A stretch of DNA of 64,000 bases from assembly GCF_000186225.1 (NCBI RefSeq), contig NC_014933.1:1860001-1924000 (forward strand). Direction: 5' to 3'. The stretch is from Bacteroides helcogenes P 36-108 (GTDB lineage Bacteria > Bacteroidota > Bacteroidia > Bacteroidales > Bacteroidaceae). Below the pieces are notes generated by a model, which ran no database searches, was not told where the DNA came from, and saw only the letters and a program-made list of their open reading frames with translations. Below are positions 44,836 through 52,504 of this stretch, piece after piece. Within the stretch, counting starts at the first letter, position 1. The number at the start of each line of letters is the position of its first letter. A program made the translations under genes and the position numbers.

Positions 44836-46017
44836 TTATTCTACGTAGAGCACCAATCCTTTCAGATATTCCCCTTCGGGATGATAGATATTAACCGGAT
44901 GGTCGGCAGGCTGTGTCAGTTGATGCAGGATGCGGACATTACGCCCTGACATGGCAGCGGCAGTAAATACGGCGGTACGGAAATTTTCTTTGCTGACGGC
45001 TTGCGAACATGAGAAAGTGAACAGGAGGCCGCCTGGCTTGATTTTTTCGAAAGCTTTCACATTCAGTTTCCGGTAACCCTGTAAAGCGTTTCGCAAAGCA
45101 TCGCGATGTTTGGCGAATGCAGGCGGGTCGAGTATGATGAGGTCGTATTGGTCACCCATACGATCTAAGTATTTGAAAGCATCTTCTGCATAGGCGGCAT
45201 GACGGTTGTCGCCGGGAAAATTGAGCTCGATGTTTTTGTTTGTCAAGTCTATGGCTTTGGCGGAACTATCTACGGAATGTACCAACTTGGCATCACCGCG
45301 CATGGCATAAACGGAAAAACCTCCGGTATAGCAAAACATGTTCAGTACACTGTGTCCTTTGGCATAACGTTCGAGTAGGGAACGGTTCTCCCGTTGGTCC
45401 ACAAAGAAGCCGGTCTTTTGCCCTTTCAGCCAGTCAATGTGGAACTTCAGACCGTATTCTATGGCAACATTGTCTGTACCTCCACCTTTCAGAAAGCCGT
45501 TTTCGGGATATAAATCTGCTTTGAATGGAAGGGTTGTTTCCGATTTATAATAGATGTTGTCTATTTTGTTGCCCATTACTTCGGCAAGTGCTTCGGCGAT
45601 AGCCATGCGGTCGAGATGCATACCGGCAGAATGTGCTTGCATGACGGCAGTGCGGGCATAGATGTCGATTACAAGTCCGGGAAGATTGTCACCCTCTCCG
45701 TGTACCAGACGGTAGGTATTGTTGACCGGATTTTCGGCAACACCGATGCTGCGGCGCATATCGTAGGCGATGGCCAGTTTACGTTTCCAGAAATCGGCAT
45801 TGATGTCTTCATTCTGGCAGAAGGTCAATACACGCACGGCAATACTACCAATCTGGAAGTGCCCTTTGGCTATGAAGTCCTTCTTGGAGGTGTAGATTTC
45901 AACCACTTCCCCTTCTTCGGGCTCGCCGTCAAAATGTGCGATTGCACCGGAAAATACCCACGGGTGGAAACGTTTTAAAGACTCTTCCTTACCAGATTTG
46001 AGATATACTTTATACAT
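44836..46017 (-). CDS. Class I SAM-dependent rRNA methyltransferase (RlmI-like)
   Basis: A 393-residue methyltransferase predicted to modify a cytosine of 23S rRNA. It has an N-terminal PUA-like domain (RFHPWVFSGAIAHFDGEPEEG), a linker with F-F-V-D-Q-R-E-N-R, the SAM site VLNMFCYTGGFSVYAMRGD, VDSSAKAIDLTNKN, and the NPPY-like catalytic LILDPPAFAKHRD; a late Cys lies in FTFSCSQAV. I place the start at the ATG 46015-46017 (MYKVYLKSGKE), which fits the family. It is the last gene of the operon beginning at 47278. Confidence 0.92.
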   Translation of the reverse strand: MYKVYLKSGKEESLKRFHPWVFSGAIAHFDGEPEEGEVVEIYTSKKDFIAKGHFQIGSIAVRVLTFCQNEDINADFWKRKLAIAYDMRRSIGVAENPVNNTYRLVHGEGDNLPGLVIDIYARTAVMQAHSAGMHLDRMAIAEALAEVMGNKIDNIYYKSETTLPFKADLYPENGFLKGGGTDNVAIEYGLKFHIDWLKGQKTGFFVDQRENRSLLERYAKGHSVLNMFCYTGGFSVYAMRGDAKLVHSVDSSAKAIDLTNKNIELNFPGDNRHAAYAEDAFKYLDRMGDQYDLIILDPPAFAKHRDALRNALQGYRKLNVKAFEKIKPGGLLFTFSCSQAVSKENFRTAVFTAAAMSGRNVRILHQLTQPADHPVNIYHPEGEYLKGLVLYVE

Positions 46018-46056
46018 AGTTATATATGTTGTTTTATGAAATGCGACAGGCAATTT

Positions 46057-46719
46057 TCACTTTTCTGTAACAGTCGCCGTTTTATCTATTTGTTCTTCTT
46101 GCTCTTTTCCTTCTTCCGGGGCTATTTCAAAATCACCGGTACGCTTCAGTTCTTGCAATCGGTTGTATATATTGAGGCATGCCCAGGCATCAGTTGCTGC
46201 ATATTGTTTCTGAGATTCGCTCAACATATCGGCTTCCCAGTTGGAAAGACGTTGGCTTTTCGAGATTTTCTCTCCGAACAGGATGCCGTATATTTTTTGT
46301 AGACTTTTGTCTTGGATGCCAAAGGCACGGACATATTCTTGCAATTCAATGCAGGCGTGTTGTTCAAAAGGGGCACGTTTATGAAGCATCATAAAGTCGT
46401 CCCGCAAGGAAAGGCCTACTTTGGTTACATTAGGATTTTCCAACAGTGTGATGACGGGGAGAGTTAGTCCGGTAAGGTTTAGGCGAAACAGAAAACAATG
46501 TTCCTCTGAAGATACTTGAAGCAAGGCCACTTTGTGTGATTGCCCTTTGGTGAATGAGGGGCGAGTCTCGCTGTCAATGCCAAGCAAGGTACAGCTTTTC
46601 AGGTAGGCTACTGCCTTTTCCGCTTCCCAAGGTGTTTGTACAACATGTATTTGTCCGGGGAAAGTCGCTTTGGGCAAGTCTTTCAGTATTTCTTTCTCTA
46701 TGGTTCTTTTGATAATCAT
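46057..46719 (-). CDS. DEDDy 3'-5' exonuclease domain protein
   Basis: A 220-residue RNase D/WRN-type exonuclease. The DEDD residues are visible: D and E in LLGIDSETRPSF, D in VGLSLRDDFMML, and Y with D in YAATDAWACLNIYNRL. It lacks the HRDC domains of full RNase D. The ATG at 46717-46719 (MIIKRTIEKEIL) is chosen because it leaves 10 bases to the upstream stop, whereas the longer frame overlaps the DUF5063 gene. Confidence 0.88.
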   Translation of the reverse strand: MIIKRTIEKEILKDLPKATFPGQIHVVQTPWEAEKAVAYLKSCTLLGIDSETRPSFTKGQSHKVALLQVSSEEHCFLFRLNLTGLTLPVITLLENPNVTKVGLSLRDDFMMLHKRAPFEQHACIELQEYVRAFGIQDKSLQKIYGILFGEKISKSQRLSNWEADMLSESQKQYAATDAWACLNIYNRLQELKRTGDFEIAPEEGKEQEEQIDKTATVTEK

Positions 46720-46729
46720 AACTTGATGT

Positions 46730-47278
46730 TTATTCGCCTTCTTCTTCCGCATTGTCATCGGCTCCTTGCGCATATCTTACATCGTGCAGGGCACGTAGGG
46801 TGTTGACAAGTTTCTGCCCCCAATAAAGACGGAAATTTCCTTGGCAAATAGCAAGAGAATCGTTCATCGTTTCATTCAGTCCTAATTGGAAGACAAAGAT
46901 GAAATCCTTGATATCCTGGTATATATCCGCTAAATCTTCTGAAATATATCTTGTAATGGGCTGGTCACTGTACTTCATGTCAGATACAAATACGTCCAGA
47001 TAGTCATCTTGTTCGGCAAGGACACCTGCAAGGTTCATACGGAGAATTTCATAAGTTTCTTCTGTTACGTAAGTTTCGGGAGCTTCTTCGCCTATTGCCT
47101 CGCATTCCGGCAACATGGACGTTTTGAGATAAAGCAGTGGAAGTATTTTTAAAGATGTATCGACAAAGACGGAACGTTTCATGCCTTCTGCCTGTTCCAG
47201 AAATTTGCAGAATTCGGCAGCTACGGTAACGAACTCCACCACGTTACGGTCGAATATCACTTGGCTTTCTTTTTTCAT
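46730..47278 (-). CDS. DUF5063 family protein
   Basis: A 182-residue soluble, largely helical, acidic protein starting MKKESQVIFDRNVVEFVTVA. It has no signal peptide or membrane helix and no catalytic motif that I recognise. The pattern (F-V-D-T-S-L-K-I-L-P-L-L-Y near 45, ISEDLADIYQDIKDFI near 115) fits DUF5063. It heads an operon with the exonuclease and the RlmI-like gene, which suggests RNA metabolism but proves nothing. Confidence 0.75.
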   Translation of the reverse strand: MKKESQVIFDRNVVEFVTVAAEFCKFLEQAEGMKRSVFVDTSLKILPLLYLKTSMLPECEAIGEEAPETYVTEETYEILRMNLAGVLAEQDDYLDVFVSDMKYSDQPITRYISEDLADIYQDIKDFIFVFQLGLNETMNDSLAICQGNFRLYWGQKLVNTLRALHDVRYAQGADDNAEEEGE

Positions 47279-47300
47279 AATCCTTTTTTGATTTGAAACG

Positions 47301-47332
47301 CAAAGATAGTGTAAACCAAAAGCACAAGCAAA
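47301..47332 (-). promoter_or_regulatory. Promoter of the DUF5063 operon
   Basis: On the minus strand TTTG (47329-47332), 20 bases, then TATCTTTG (47301-47308): a full consensus match, 22 bases before the ATG. Confidence 0.85.
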
Positions 47333-47448
47333 TTTATTTGCATTTTGCTGAGATACGGTCTGCTTTTGCAGAACAAAAGTATGAAAAAGGTTTGGAAAGC
47401 ACGGCTGCTTTTGTTTGAAGACATATTTCCTTGCGTTAGTTTTTTTAT

Positions 47449-47456
47449 TACTTTTG
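47449..47456 (+). promoter_or_regulatory. -7 box of ftsK
   Basis: TACTTTTG, 29 bases before the ftsK ATG. The -33 element is not a clean match. Confidence 0.55.
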
Positions 47457-47470
47457 CACCAATCTAATCA

Positions 47471-47476
47471 AAGGAG
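47471..47476 (+). promoter_or_regulatory. Strong ribosome-binding site of ftsK
   Basis: AAGGAG, 8 bases before the ATG at 47485; one of the few clear Shine-Dalgarno sequences in the window. Confidence 0.7.
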
Positions 47477-47484
47477 ATTTATAC

Positions 47485-49959
47485 ATGGCAAAGAAGAATA
47501 CCATCAAAGATAGAGAACTGTCGCCTTCATTTTTCGGAAAAGTGGCAGCTATATTCAAAAATGAAACCATCCATTTTGTGATCGGCTTGGTACTTGTTAT
47601 CTTTTCTGTTTATCTGTTACTCGCCTTTTCATCATTCTTCTTTACGGGAGCAGCAGATCAGAGCATTATTGACAGTGGCAACGCTCAAGAGCTGGCTTCT
47701 ACCAATAATGGAGTGAAGAATTATGCCGGTTCCCGTGGTGCGCAGTTGGCAAGCTATCTGATAAACGATTGTTTTGGGGTGTCTTCTTTCTTTATACTCG
47801 TATTCCTCGCTGTATCGGGATTGAAGTTGATGAAAGTACGTGTGGTACGTTTATGGAAGTGGTTTATAGGTTGCTCGCTTTTGCTCGTCTGGTTCTCTGT
47901 GTTTTTCGGCTTTGTGTTTGTTGATCAATATAAAGACTCTTTCCTCTATTTGGGAGGTATGCATGGATATAATGCCGGTAATTGGCTGGTGTCACAGGTC
48001 GGTGTACCCGGAGTATGGATGATTTTATTGATTACTGCCGTCTGTTTTCTTATTTACCTGAGTGCGCGTACCGTGGTGTGGCTGAGAGATTTATTTACTC
48101 TTAAATTCTTGAAACGTAAGGAAAAGGCCGAAAAGGAGAAAGGAGAGACTCCCGAAGAATTTACTGATTCATGGACTGCTGCGGGTAAGGCCTCTGTACA
48201 GCAGAAGGTGGAACAAGACAAGAATATGCTTGCCGAATCCAGCGATGAAGACAATCTCGTACATGAAATAACTCTTGACCTGGGCGGTACAGACAAAGAA
48301 AAAAAAGTCAGGCAAGAGGATGAGGTTACAATGACTATTGAAACTCCTGTGCCGGATCCTCTGCCTTCTTTCCGGACACAGCCAGAAGCGAAAGAACCGG
48401 ACTTTGAAGTTGAAACAAACGTAGATGAAGAATATCAGGGTGTTGAAAAGGAGCCTTATAATCCACGTCTTGATCTGGAGAATTATCATTATCCTACGGT
48501 AGATTTGATGAAGCATTACGATGACAATGGCCCGACTATTGATATGGAGGAGCAGAATGCAAACAAGGATAAGATTATTAATACCCTGCGCAGTTTTGGT
48601 ATCGAAATCAGTACGATCAAAGCCACTGTGGGACCTACGGTGACGCTATACGAAATAACTCCTGAACAGGGAGTGCGTATTTCCAAAATTCGAGGATTGG
48701 AGGATGATATTGCTTTGAGTCTTTCTGCTTTGGGCATTCGTATTATTGCCCCTATTCCCGGCAAGGGAACTATCGGTATCGAAGTGCCGAATTCCAATCC
48801 TAAGATAGTGTCCGGTCAGAGTATTATTGGTAGTAAGAAATTTCAGGAATCTACTTATGATTTACCTGTCGCTTTGGGAAAGACCATTACTAATGAGGTG
48901 TTTATGGTAGATTTGTGCAAGATGCCGCATGTGCTTGTTGCCGGTGCTACTGGTCAAGGTAAGTCTGTGGGGCTGAATGCGATTATTACCTCCTTATTAT
49001 ATAAGAAGCATCCAGCGGAATTGAAATTCGTATTGGTGGATCCGAAGAAGGTGGAGTTTAGTATTTATTCCGTGATAGAACATCATTTTCTTGCCAAATT
49101 GCCTGATGGGGGAGAGCCGATCATTACGGACGTTACCAAAGTAGTGCAAACCCTGAATTCTATTTGTGTGGAAATGGATACGCGTTATGATTTGCTGAAA
49201 GCTGCCCATGTACGTAACATCAAGGAATATAATGAGAAGTTTGTGAATCGTCGTTTGAATCCGGAGAAGGGGCATAAGTTTATGCCGTATATCGTGGTGG
49301 TTATTGATGAGTTTGGTGATTTGATAATGACTGCCGGTAAAGATGTTGAGTTGCCTATTGCCCGTATTGCCCAGTTGGCACGTGCTGTGGGTATTCATAT
49401 GATTATCGCTACGCAACGGCCTACTACCAATATTATTACAGGTACGATAAAGGCAAACTTCCCTGCCCGCATTGCTTTCCGTGTATCGGCGATGGTAGAT
49501 TCTCGGACTATTCTCGATCGTCCGGGAGCTAATCAACTGATTGGTCGTGGTGATATGTTATTCTTGCAGGGAGCTGATCCGGTTCGCGTGCAGTGCGCTT
49601 TTATCGATACGCCGGAAGTTGCGGAAATAACCAAATATATTGCCCGGCAGCCGGGATATCCTACAGCCTTCTATCTGCCTGAATATGTAGATGAAAACGC
49701 GGGAGGTGACTTGGGAGATGTGGATATGGGACGTCTGGATCCTTTATTTGAGGATGCCGCCCGTTTGGTAGTTATCCATCAGCAAGGTTCCACATCACTT
49801 ATACAACGTAAATTTGCAATAGGTTATAATCGTGCGGGACGCATCATGGATCAGTTGGAGAAAGCCGGAATTGTGGGGCCGGCACAGGGAAGCAAGCCGC
49901 GTGAGGTATTCTGTGTGGACGAAAATGATTTGGAAATGCGTCTGAACAATTTGAATTAA
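47485..49959 (+). CDS. ftsK: FtsK/SpoIIIE DNA translocase
   Basis: An 824-residue septal DNA pump for chromosome segregation. Four N-terminal transmembrane helices (residues about 30-200) are followed by an acidic linker (210-340). The motor begins near 345 (alpha domain GIEISTIKATVGPTVTLYEI). Walker A is AGATGQGKSVGLN near 489, and Walker B is YIVVVIDEFGDLIM. HMIIATQRPTTNIITG and FRVSAMVDSRTILD complete the motor. The C-terminal winged-helix gamma domain (STSLIQRKFAIGYNRAGRIM) reads orienting sequences. Its linker is short compared with E. coli FtsK, as is usual in Bacteroidetes. Confidence 0.96.
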   Translation: MAKKNTIKDRELSPSFFGKVAAIFKNETIHFVIGLVLVIFSVYLLLAFSSFFFTGAADQSIIDSGNAQELASTNNGVKNYAGSRGAQLASYLINDCFGVSSFFILVFLAVSGLKLMKVRVVRLWKWFIGCSLLLVWFSVFFGFVFVDQYKDSFLYLGGMHGYNAGNWLVSQVGVPGVWMILLITAVCFLIYLSARTVVWLRDLFTLKFLKRKEKAEKEKGETPEEFTDSWTAAGKASVQQKVEQDKNMLAESSDEDNLVHEITLDLGGTDKEKKVRQEDEVTMTIETPVPDPLPSFRTQPEAKEPDFEVETNVDEEYQGVEKEPYNPRLDLENYHYPTVDLMKHYDDNGPTIDMEEQNANKDKIINTLRSFGIEISTIKATVGPTVTLYEITPEQGVRISKIRGLEDDIALSLSALGIRIIAPIPGKGTIGIEVPNSNPKIVSGQSIIGSKKFQESTYDLPVALGKTITNEVFMVDLCKMPHVLVAGATGQGKSVGLNAIITSLLYKKHPAELKFVLVDPKKVEFSIYSVIEHHFLAKLPDGGEPIITDVTKVVQTLNSICVEMDTRYDLLKAAHVRNIKEYNEKFVNRRLNPEKGHKFMPYIVVVIDEFGDLIMTAGKDVELPIARIAQLARAVGIHMIIATQRPTTNIITGTIKANFPARIAFRVSAMVDSRTILDRPGANQLIGRGDMLFLQGADPVRVQCAFIDTPEVAEITKYIARQPGYPTAFYLPEYVDENAGGDLGDVDMGRLDPLFEDAARLVVIHQQGSTSLIQRKFAIGYNRAGRIMDQLEKAGIVGPAQGSKPREVFCVDENDLEMRLNNLN

Positions 49960-49979
49960 TCTTTTTAATACGATGTAGT

Positions 49980-50612
49980 ATGTTGAAATTTGATAGAATT
50001 TTATTGTGTGTCTTGTTGCTGTCCTTGTCTTTGCCGGTATTGGCGCAGAAACCGGAAGCCAAAGATATATTGGAACGTACCACACGTAAGTTCCGTGAAG
50101 CGGGAGGAATAAAGGCCGTTTTTACGGTTCGTACTTCCGGGGGGGCTACTACCGGTACTATTCGCCTGAAGGGAGATAAATTTCTTTTGGAAACTGACGG
50201 AGTGACTACTTGGTTTGACGGACATACGCAGTGGAGCTATCTTTCTTCCGGCAAAGAGGTAAATATATCTGAACCTACTCCCGAAGAATTGCAAAATATC
50301 AATCCTTATGCCTTTTTATCTCTTGATGAGCAGGGATATAAACTGAAATTAGGGAAAATAGATAATGTTCAGGATAATTCTCTCTATAAGATGGTGTTTA
50401 CTGCCACAGGACGAAAACAGGATTTGCAATGCATTATTCTATATGTAACAAAAGATTCACTTTATCCTGTGCGTGTCAGTATGGCGAGACGGGGAGGTGA
50501 AGCCATAGTTATAATCATCAATTCTTATCAGACGGGATTGGCTTATCCGGATGGCCTTTTTGTGTTTGATAAGAAGGATTACCCGGCAGCGGAAATTATT
50601 GATTTGAGATAA
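49980..50612 (+). CDS. LolA-like outer-membrane lipoprotein carrier
   Basis: A 210-residue periplasmic protein with a signal peptide (cut after V-L-A-Q, about residue 23) and a LolA-type half-barrel: AKDILERTTRKFREAGGIKAVF, FLLETDGVTTWFDGHTQWSY, and GLFVFDKKDYPAAEIIDLR at the end. It would shuttle lipoproteins from the inner to the outer membrane. It lies 20 bases after ftsK and precedes trxB by 19 bases, so the three are probably one operon. Confidence 0.88.
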   Translation: MLKFDRILLCVLLLSLSLPVLAQKPEAKDILERTTRKFREAGGIKAVFTVRTSGGATTGTIRLKGDKFLLETDGVTTWFDGHTQWSYLSSGKEVNISEPTPEELQNINPYAFLSLDEQGYKLKLGKIDNVQDNSLYKMVFTATGRKQDLQCIILYVTKDSLYPVRVSMARRGGEAIVIIINSYQTGLAYPDGLFVFDKKDYPAAEIIDLR

Positions 50613-50631
50613 ATTTATAAAATCATTGAAT

Positions 50632-51579
50632 ATGGAAATAGAAAAAGTAAAATGTTTGATTATAGGTTCCGGTCCTGCAGGTTATACAGCCGCTATTTAT
50701 GCTGGTCGTGCCAATCTTTCACCGGTGCTTTATGCAGGATTGCAGCCTGGTGGTCAGTTGACTACCACTACTGATGTAGAAAACTTTCCCGGATATCCGG
50801 TCGGTATCGGGGGATCGGAATTGATGGAGGATTTACGCAAGCAAGCGGAACGTTTCGGCGCAGATTTGCGCTATGGTGTTGCCACGGCTGCCGACCTTGG
50901 CCAGATGCCTTATAAGATAACGATTGATGATGAAAAGGTGATTGAAACAGAAACACTTATCATTGCTACAGGCGCTGCTGCAAAATATCTGGGACTCGAT
51001 GATGAAAAAAAATATGCGGGCATGGGAGTTAGTGCCTGTGCCACTTGTGACGGCTTTTTCTATCGCAAGAAAACAGTAGCTGTTGTTGGTGGCGGAGATA
51101 CTGCTTGTGAAGAGGCGGTCTATCTTGCAGGGCTGGCGTCAAAAGTTTATCTGATAGTTCGTAAGCCTTTCCTGCGTGCTTCTAAAATTATGCAGGAACG
51201 TGTGATGAACCATGATAAGATTGAAGTCTTGTTTGAGCACAATGCCGTAGGTCTGTATGGGGATGATGGAGTGGAAGGGGTGCATTTGGTGAAACGTGCG
51301 GGTGAAGCGGATGAGGAATATTATGATTTGGCTATTGACGGTTTCTTTTTGGCTATCGGGCACAAACCTAATTCGGACATCTTTAAGCCTTATATAGATA
51401 CGGACGAGGTGGGATACATCATTACTGAACCGGACACTCCGCGTACTAAGCTTCCCGGTGTATTTGCTGCCGGAGACGTGGCTGACCCTCATTATCGTCA
51501 GGCAATTACTGCTGCGGGTAGCGGTTGCAAAGCTGCTATTGAAGCTGAAAGATATTTGTCCGCGAAAGGTGAAATTTAA
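50632..51579 (+). CDS. trxB: Thioredoxin reductase
   Basis: A 315-residue flavoprotein that passes electrons from NADPH to thioredoxin. The FAD motif LIIGSGPAGYTAAIYAGRA is near the N-terminus, the redox-active CATC is in GVSACATCDGFF (about 136), the NADPH motif VVGGGDTACEEAVYLA is near 150, and the FAD C-terminal G-V-F-A-A-G-D-V is near 286. The ATG at 50632 (MEIEKVKCLIIGSGPAG) is preferred to a TTG two codons upstream. Confidence 0.96.
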   Translation: MEIEKVKCLIIGSGPAGYTAAIYAGRANLSPVLYAGLQPGGQLTTTTDVENFPGYPVGIGGSELMEDLRKQAERFGADLRYGVATAADLGQMPYKITIDDEKVIETETLIIATGAAAKYLGLDDEKKYAGMGVSACATCDGFFYRKKTVAVVGGGDTACEEAVYLAGLASKVYLIVRKPFLRASKIMQERVMNHDKIEVLFEHNAVGLYGDDGVEGVHLVKRAGEADEEYYDLAIDGFFLAIGHKPNSDIFKPYIDTDEVGYIITEPDTPRTKLPGVFAAGDVADPHYRQAITAAGSGCKAAIEAERYLSAKGEI

Positions 51580-51583
51580 AGAA

Positions 51584-51642
51584 TTAAGGATTAAGAGATT
51601 GTATTTTGCGCTAATAGTGCAGCCTATTAATCCTTAATCCTT
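51584..51642. terminator. Candidate terminator between trxB and the Crp/Fnr gene
   Basis: AAGGATTAA (51586-51594) can pair with TTAATCCTT (51627-51635 or 51634-51642) across a long loop, followed by GTCTTTTTAT on the + strand. It lies between convergent genes. The loop is large, so this is a weak call. Confidence 0.4.
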
Positions 51643-51648
51643 GTCTTT

Positions 51649-52350
51649 TTATCCTATTTTGCTTATTTTCTTTAGTTTTTCTTCATCAATGATTTTGATT
51701 TTACGTCCATCAATAGTTATTAACCGTTCTGTGGCGAATTGCGATAGTGTACGGATAGCATTGGACGTTGTCATGTTCGACAAATTGGCTAAATCTTCAC
51801 GGGAAAGATAAATGCTTAGGGTAGAACCGTCTTCTTCCAGTCCGTAGCTTTCTTTGAGAAAAATTAGGGATTCGGCCAATCTCCCGCGAATGTGCTTTTG
51901 AGTTAGGTTCACGGTACGTTCATCTGCGATACCCAAATCAATGGACAGTTGTTTAATGAAGAACATGGCCAGGTCATTGTTTTGCGTCAGCAATGTCATG
52001 AGGGCGGTCATAGGTATTTGACAGACGAGGGAAGGTTCGAATGCTGATGCTGCGGTAACATAATCTGTTTTTGCAAAATATGGACGGTAGCCGAAATATT
52101 CCACAGGTTTAATCATGCGGATAATTTGGCTTCTTCCACCTACACCGTCTTTGTAAATTTTGACTTTTCCGTTCAACAGGCACATCAAATGGGTAGGCGT
52201 TTCGCCTTCACAATGGATAACCTCGTTTTTTTTATAGTTCTGAAGTGCGAAATGGTTGGCAAGGAACTCCCTTTGTTCTTCGTTTAAAGGGGCCCATATA
52301 TCGGCAATCAACTCCGGAACATTGATATCAGACATGTTTATTTTTACCAT
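51649..52350 (-). CDS. Crp/Fnr family transcriptional regulator
   Basis: A 233-residue cytoplasmic regulator with a cyclic-nucleotide-binding-like beta-barrel (VIHCEGETPTHLMCLLNGKVKIYKDG near 45-70) and a C-terminal winged helix (LSREDLANLSNMTTSNAIRTLSQF near 190). No Fe-S cysteine cluster is visible, so it is unlikely to be an FNR-type oxygen sensor; the ligand is unknown. A second Met five codons in (52335) is an alternative start. It is encoded next to, and in the same direction as, the downstream end of GSIII. Confidence 0.92.
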   Translation of the reverse strand: MVKINMSDINVPELIADIWAPLNEEQREFLANHFALQNYKKNEVIHCEGETPTHLMCLLNGKVKIYKDGVGGRSQIIRMIKPVEYFGYRPYFAKTDYVTAASAFEPSLVCQIPMTALMTLLTQNNDLAMFFIKQLSIDLGIADERTVNLTQKHIRGRLAESLIFLKESYGLEEDGSTLSIYLSREDLANLSNMTTSNAIRTLSQFATERLITIDGRKIKIIDEEKLKKISKIG

Positions 52351-52378
52351 AAATGCTGCAAAACTGTGTTATACAGCA

Positions 52379-52386
52379 CAAATGTA
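52379..52386 (-). promoter_or_regulatory. -7 box of the Crp/Fnr gene
   Basis: TACATTTG on the minus strand, 28 bases before the ATG, with a TTTG 23 bases further upstream (52410-52413), slightly beyond the usual spacing. Confidence 0.55.
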
Positions 52387-52447
52387 AAAAGAAAAAATTA
52401 AATATTACACAAATGTGTCAAAAAGATATAGGAAATGGATATTTAAG

Positions 52448-52482
52448 TAGAGCCGTCTTCCCTTATAAGGGAAGAGGCTCTA
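52448..52482 (-). terminator. Hairpin downstream of GSIII
   Basis: An interrupted stem TAGAGCC / GGCTCTA (52448-52454 with 52476-52482) encloses a CTTCCCTTATAAGGGAAG palindrome (52457-52474). It starts 22 bases after the GSIII stop codon on the minus strand; no T-run follows. Confidence 0.7.
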
Positions 52483-52504
52483 TCGATTCTCTGTCGCCAA
52501 ATTT

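Noticed and set aside
51649..52350. An FNR-type oxygen sensor.
   Set aside because: No N-terminal cysteine cluster is present; only the general Crp/Fnr fold is supported.
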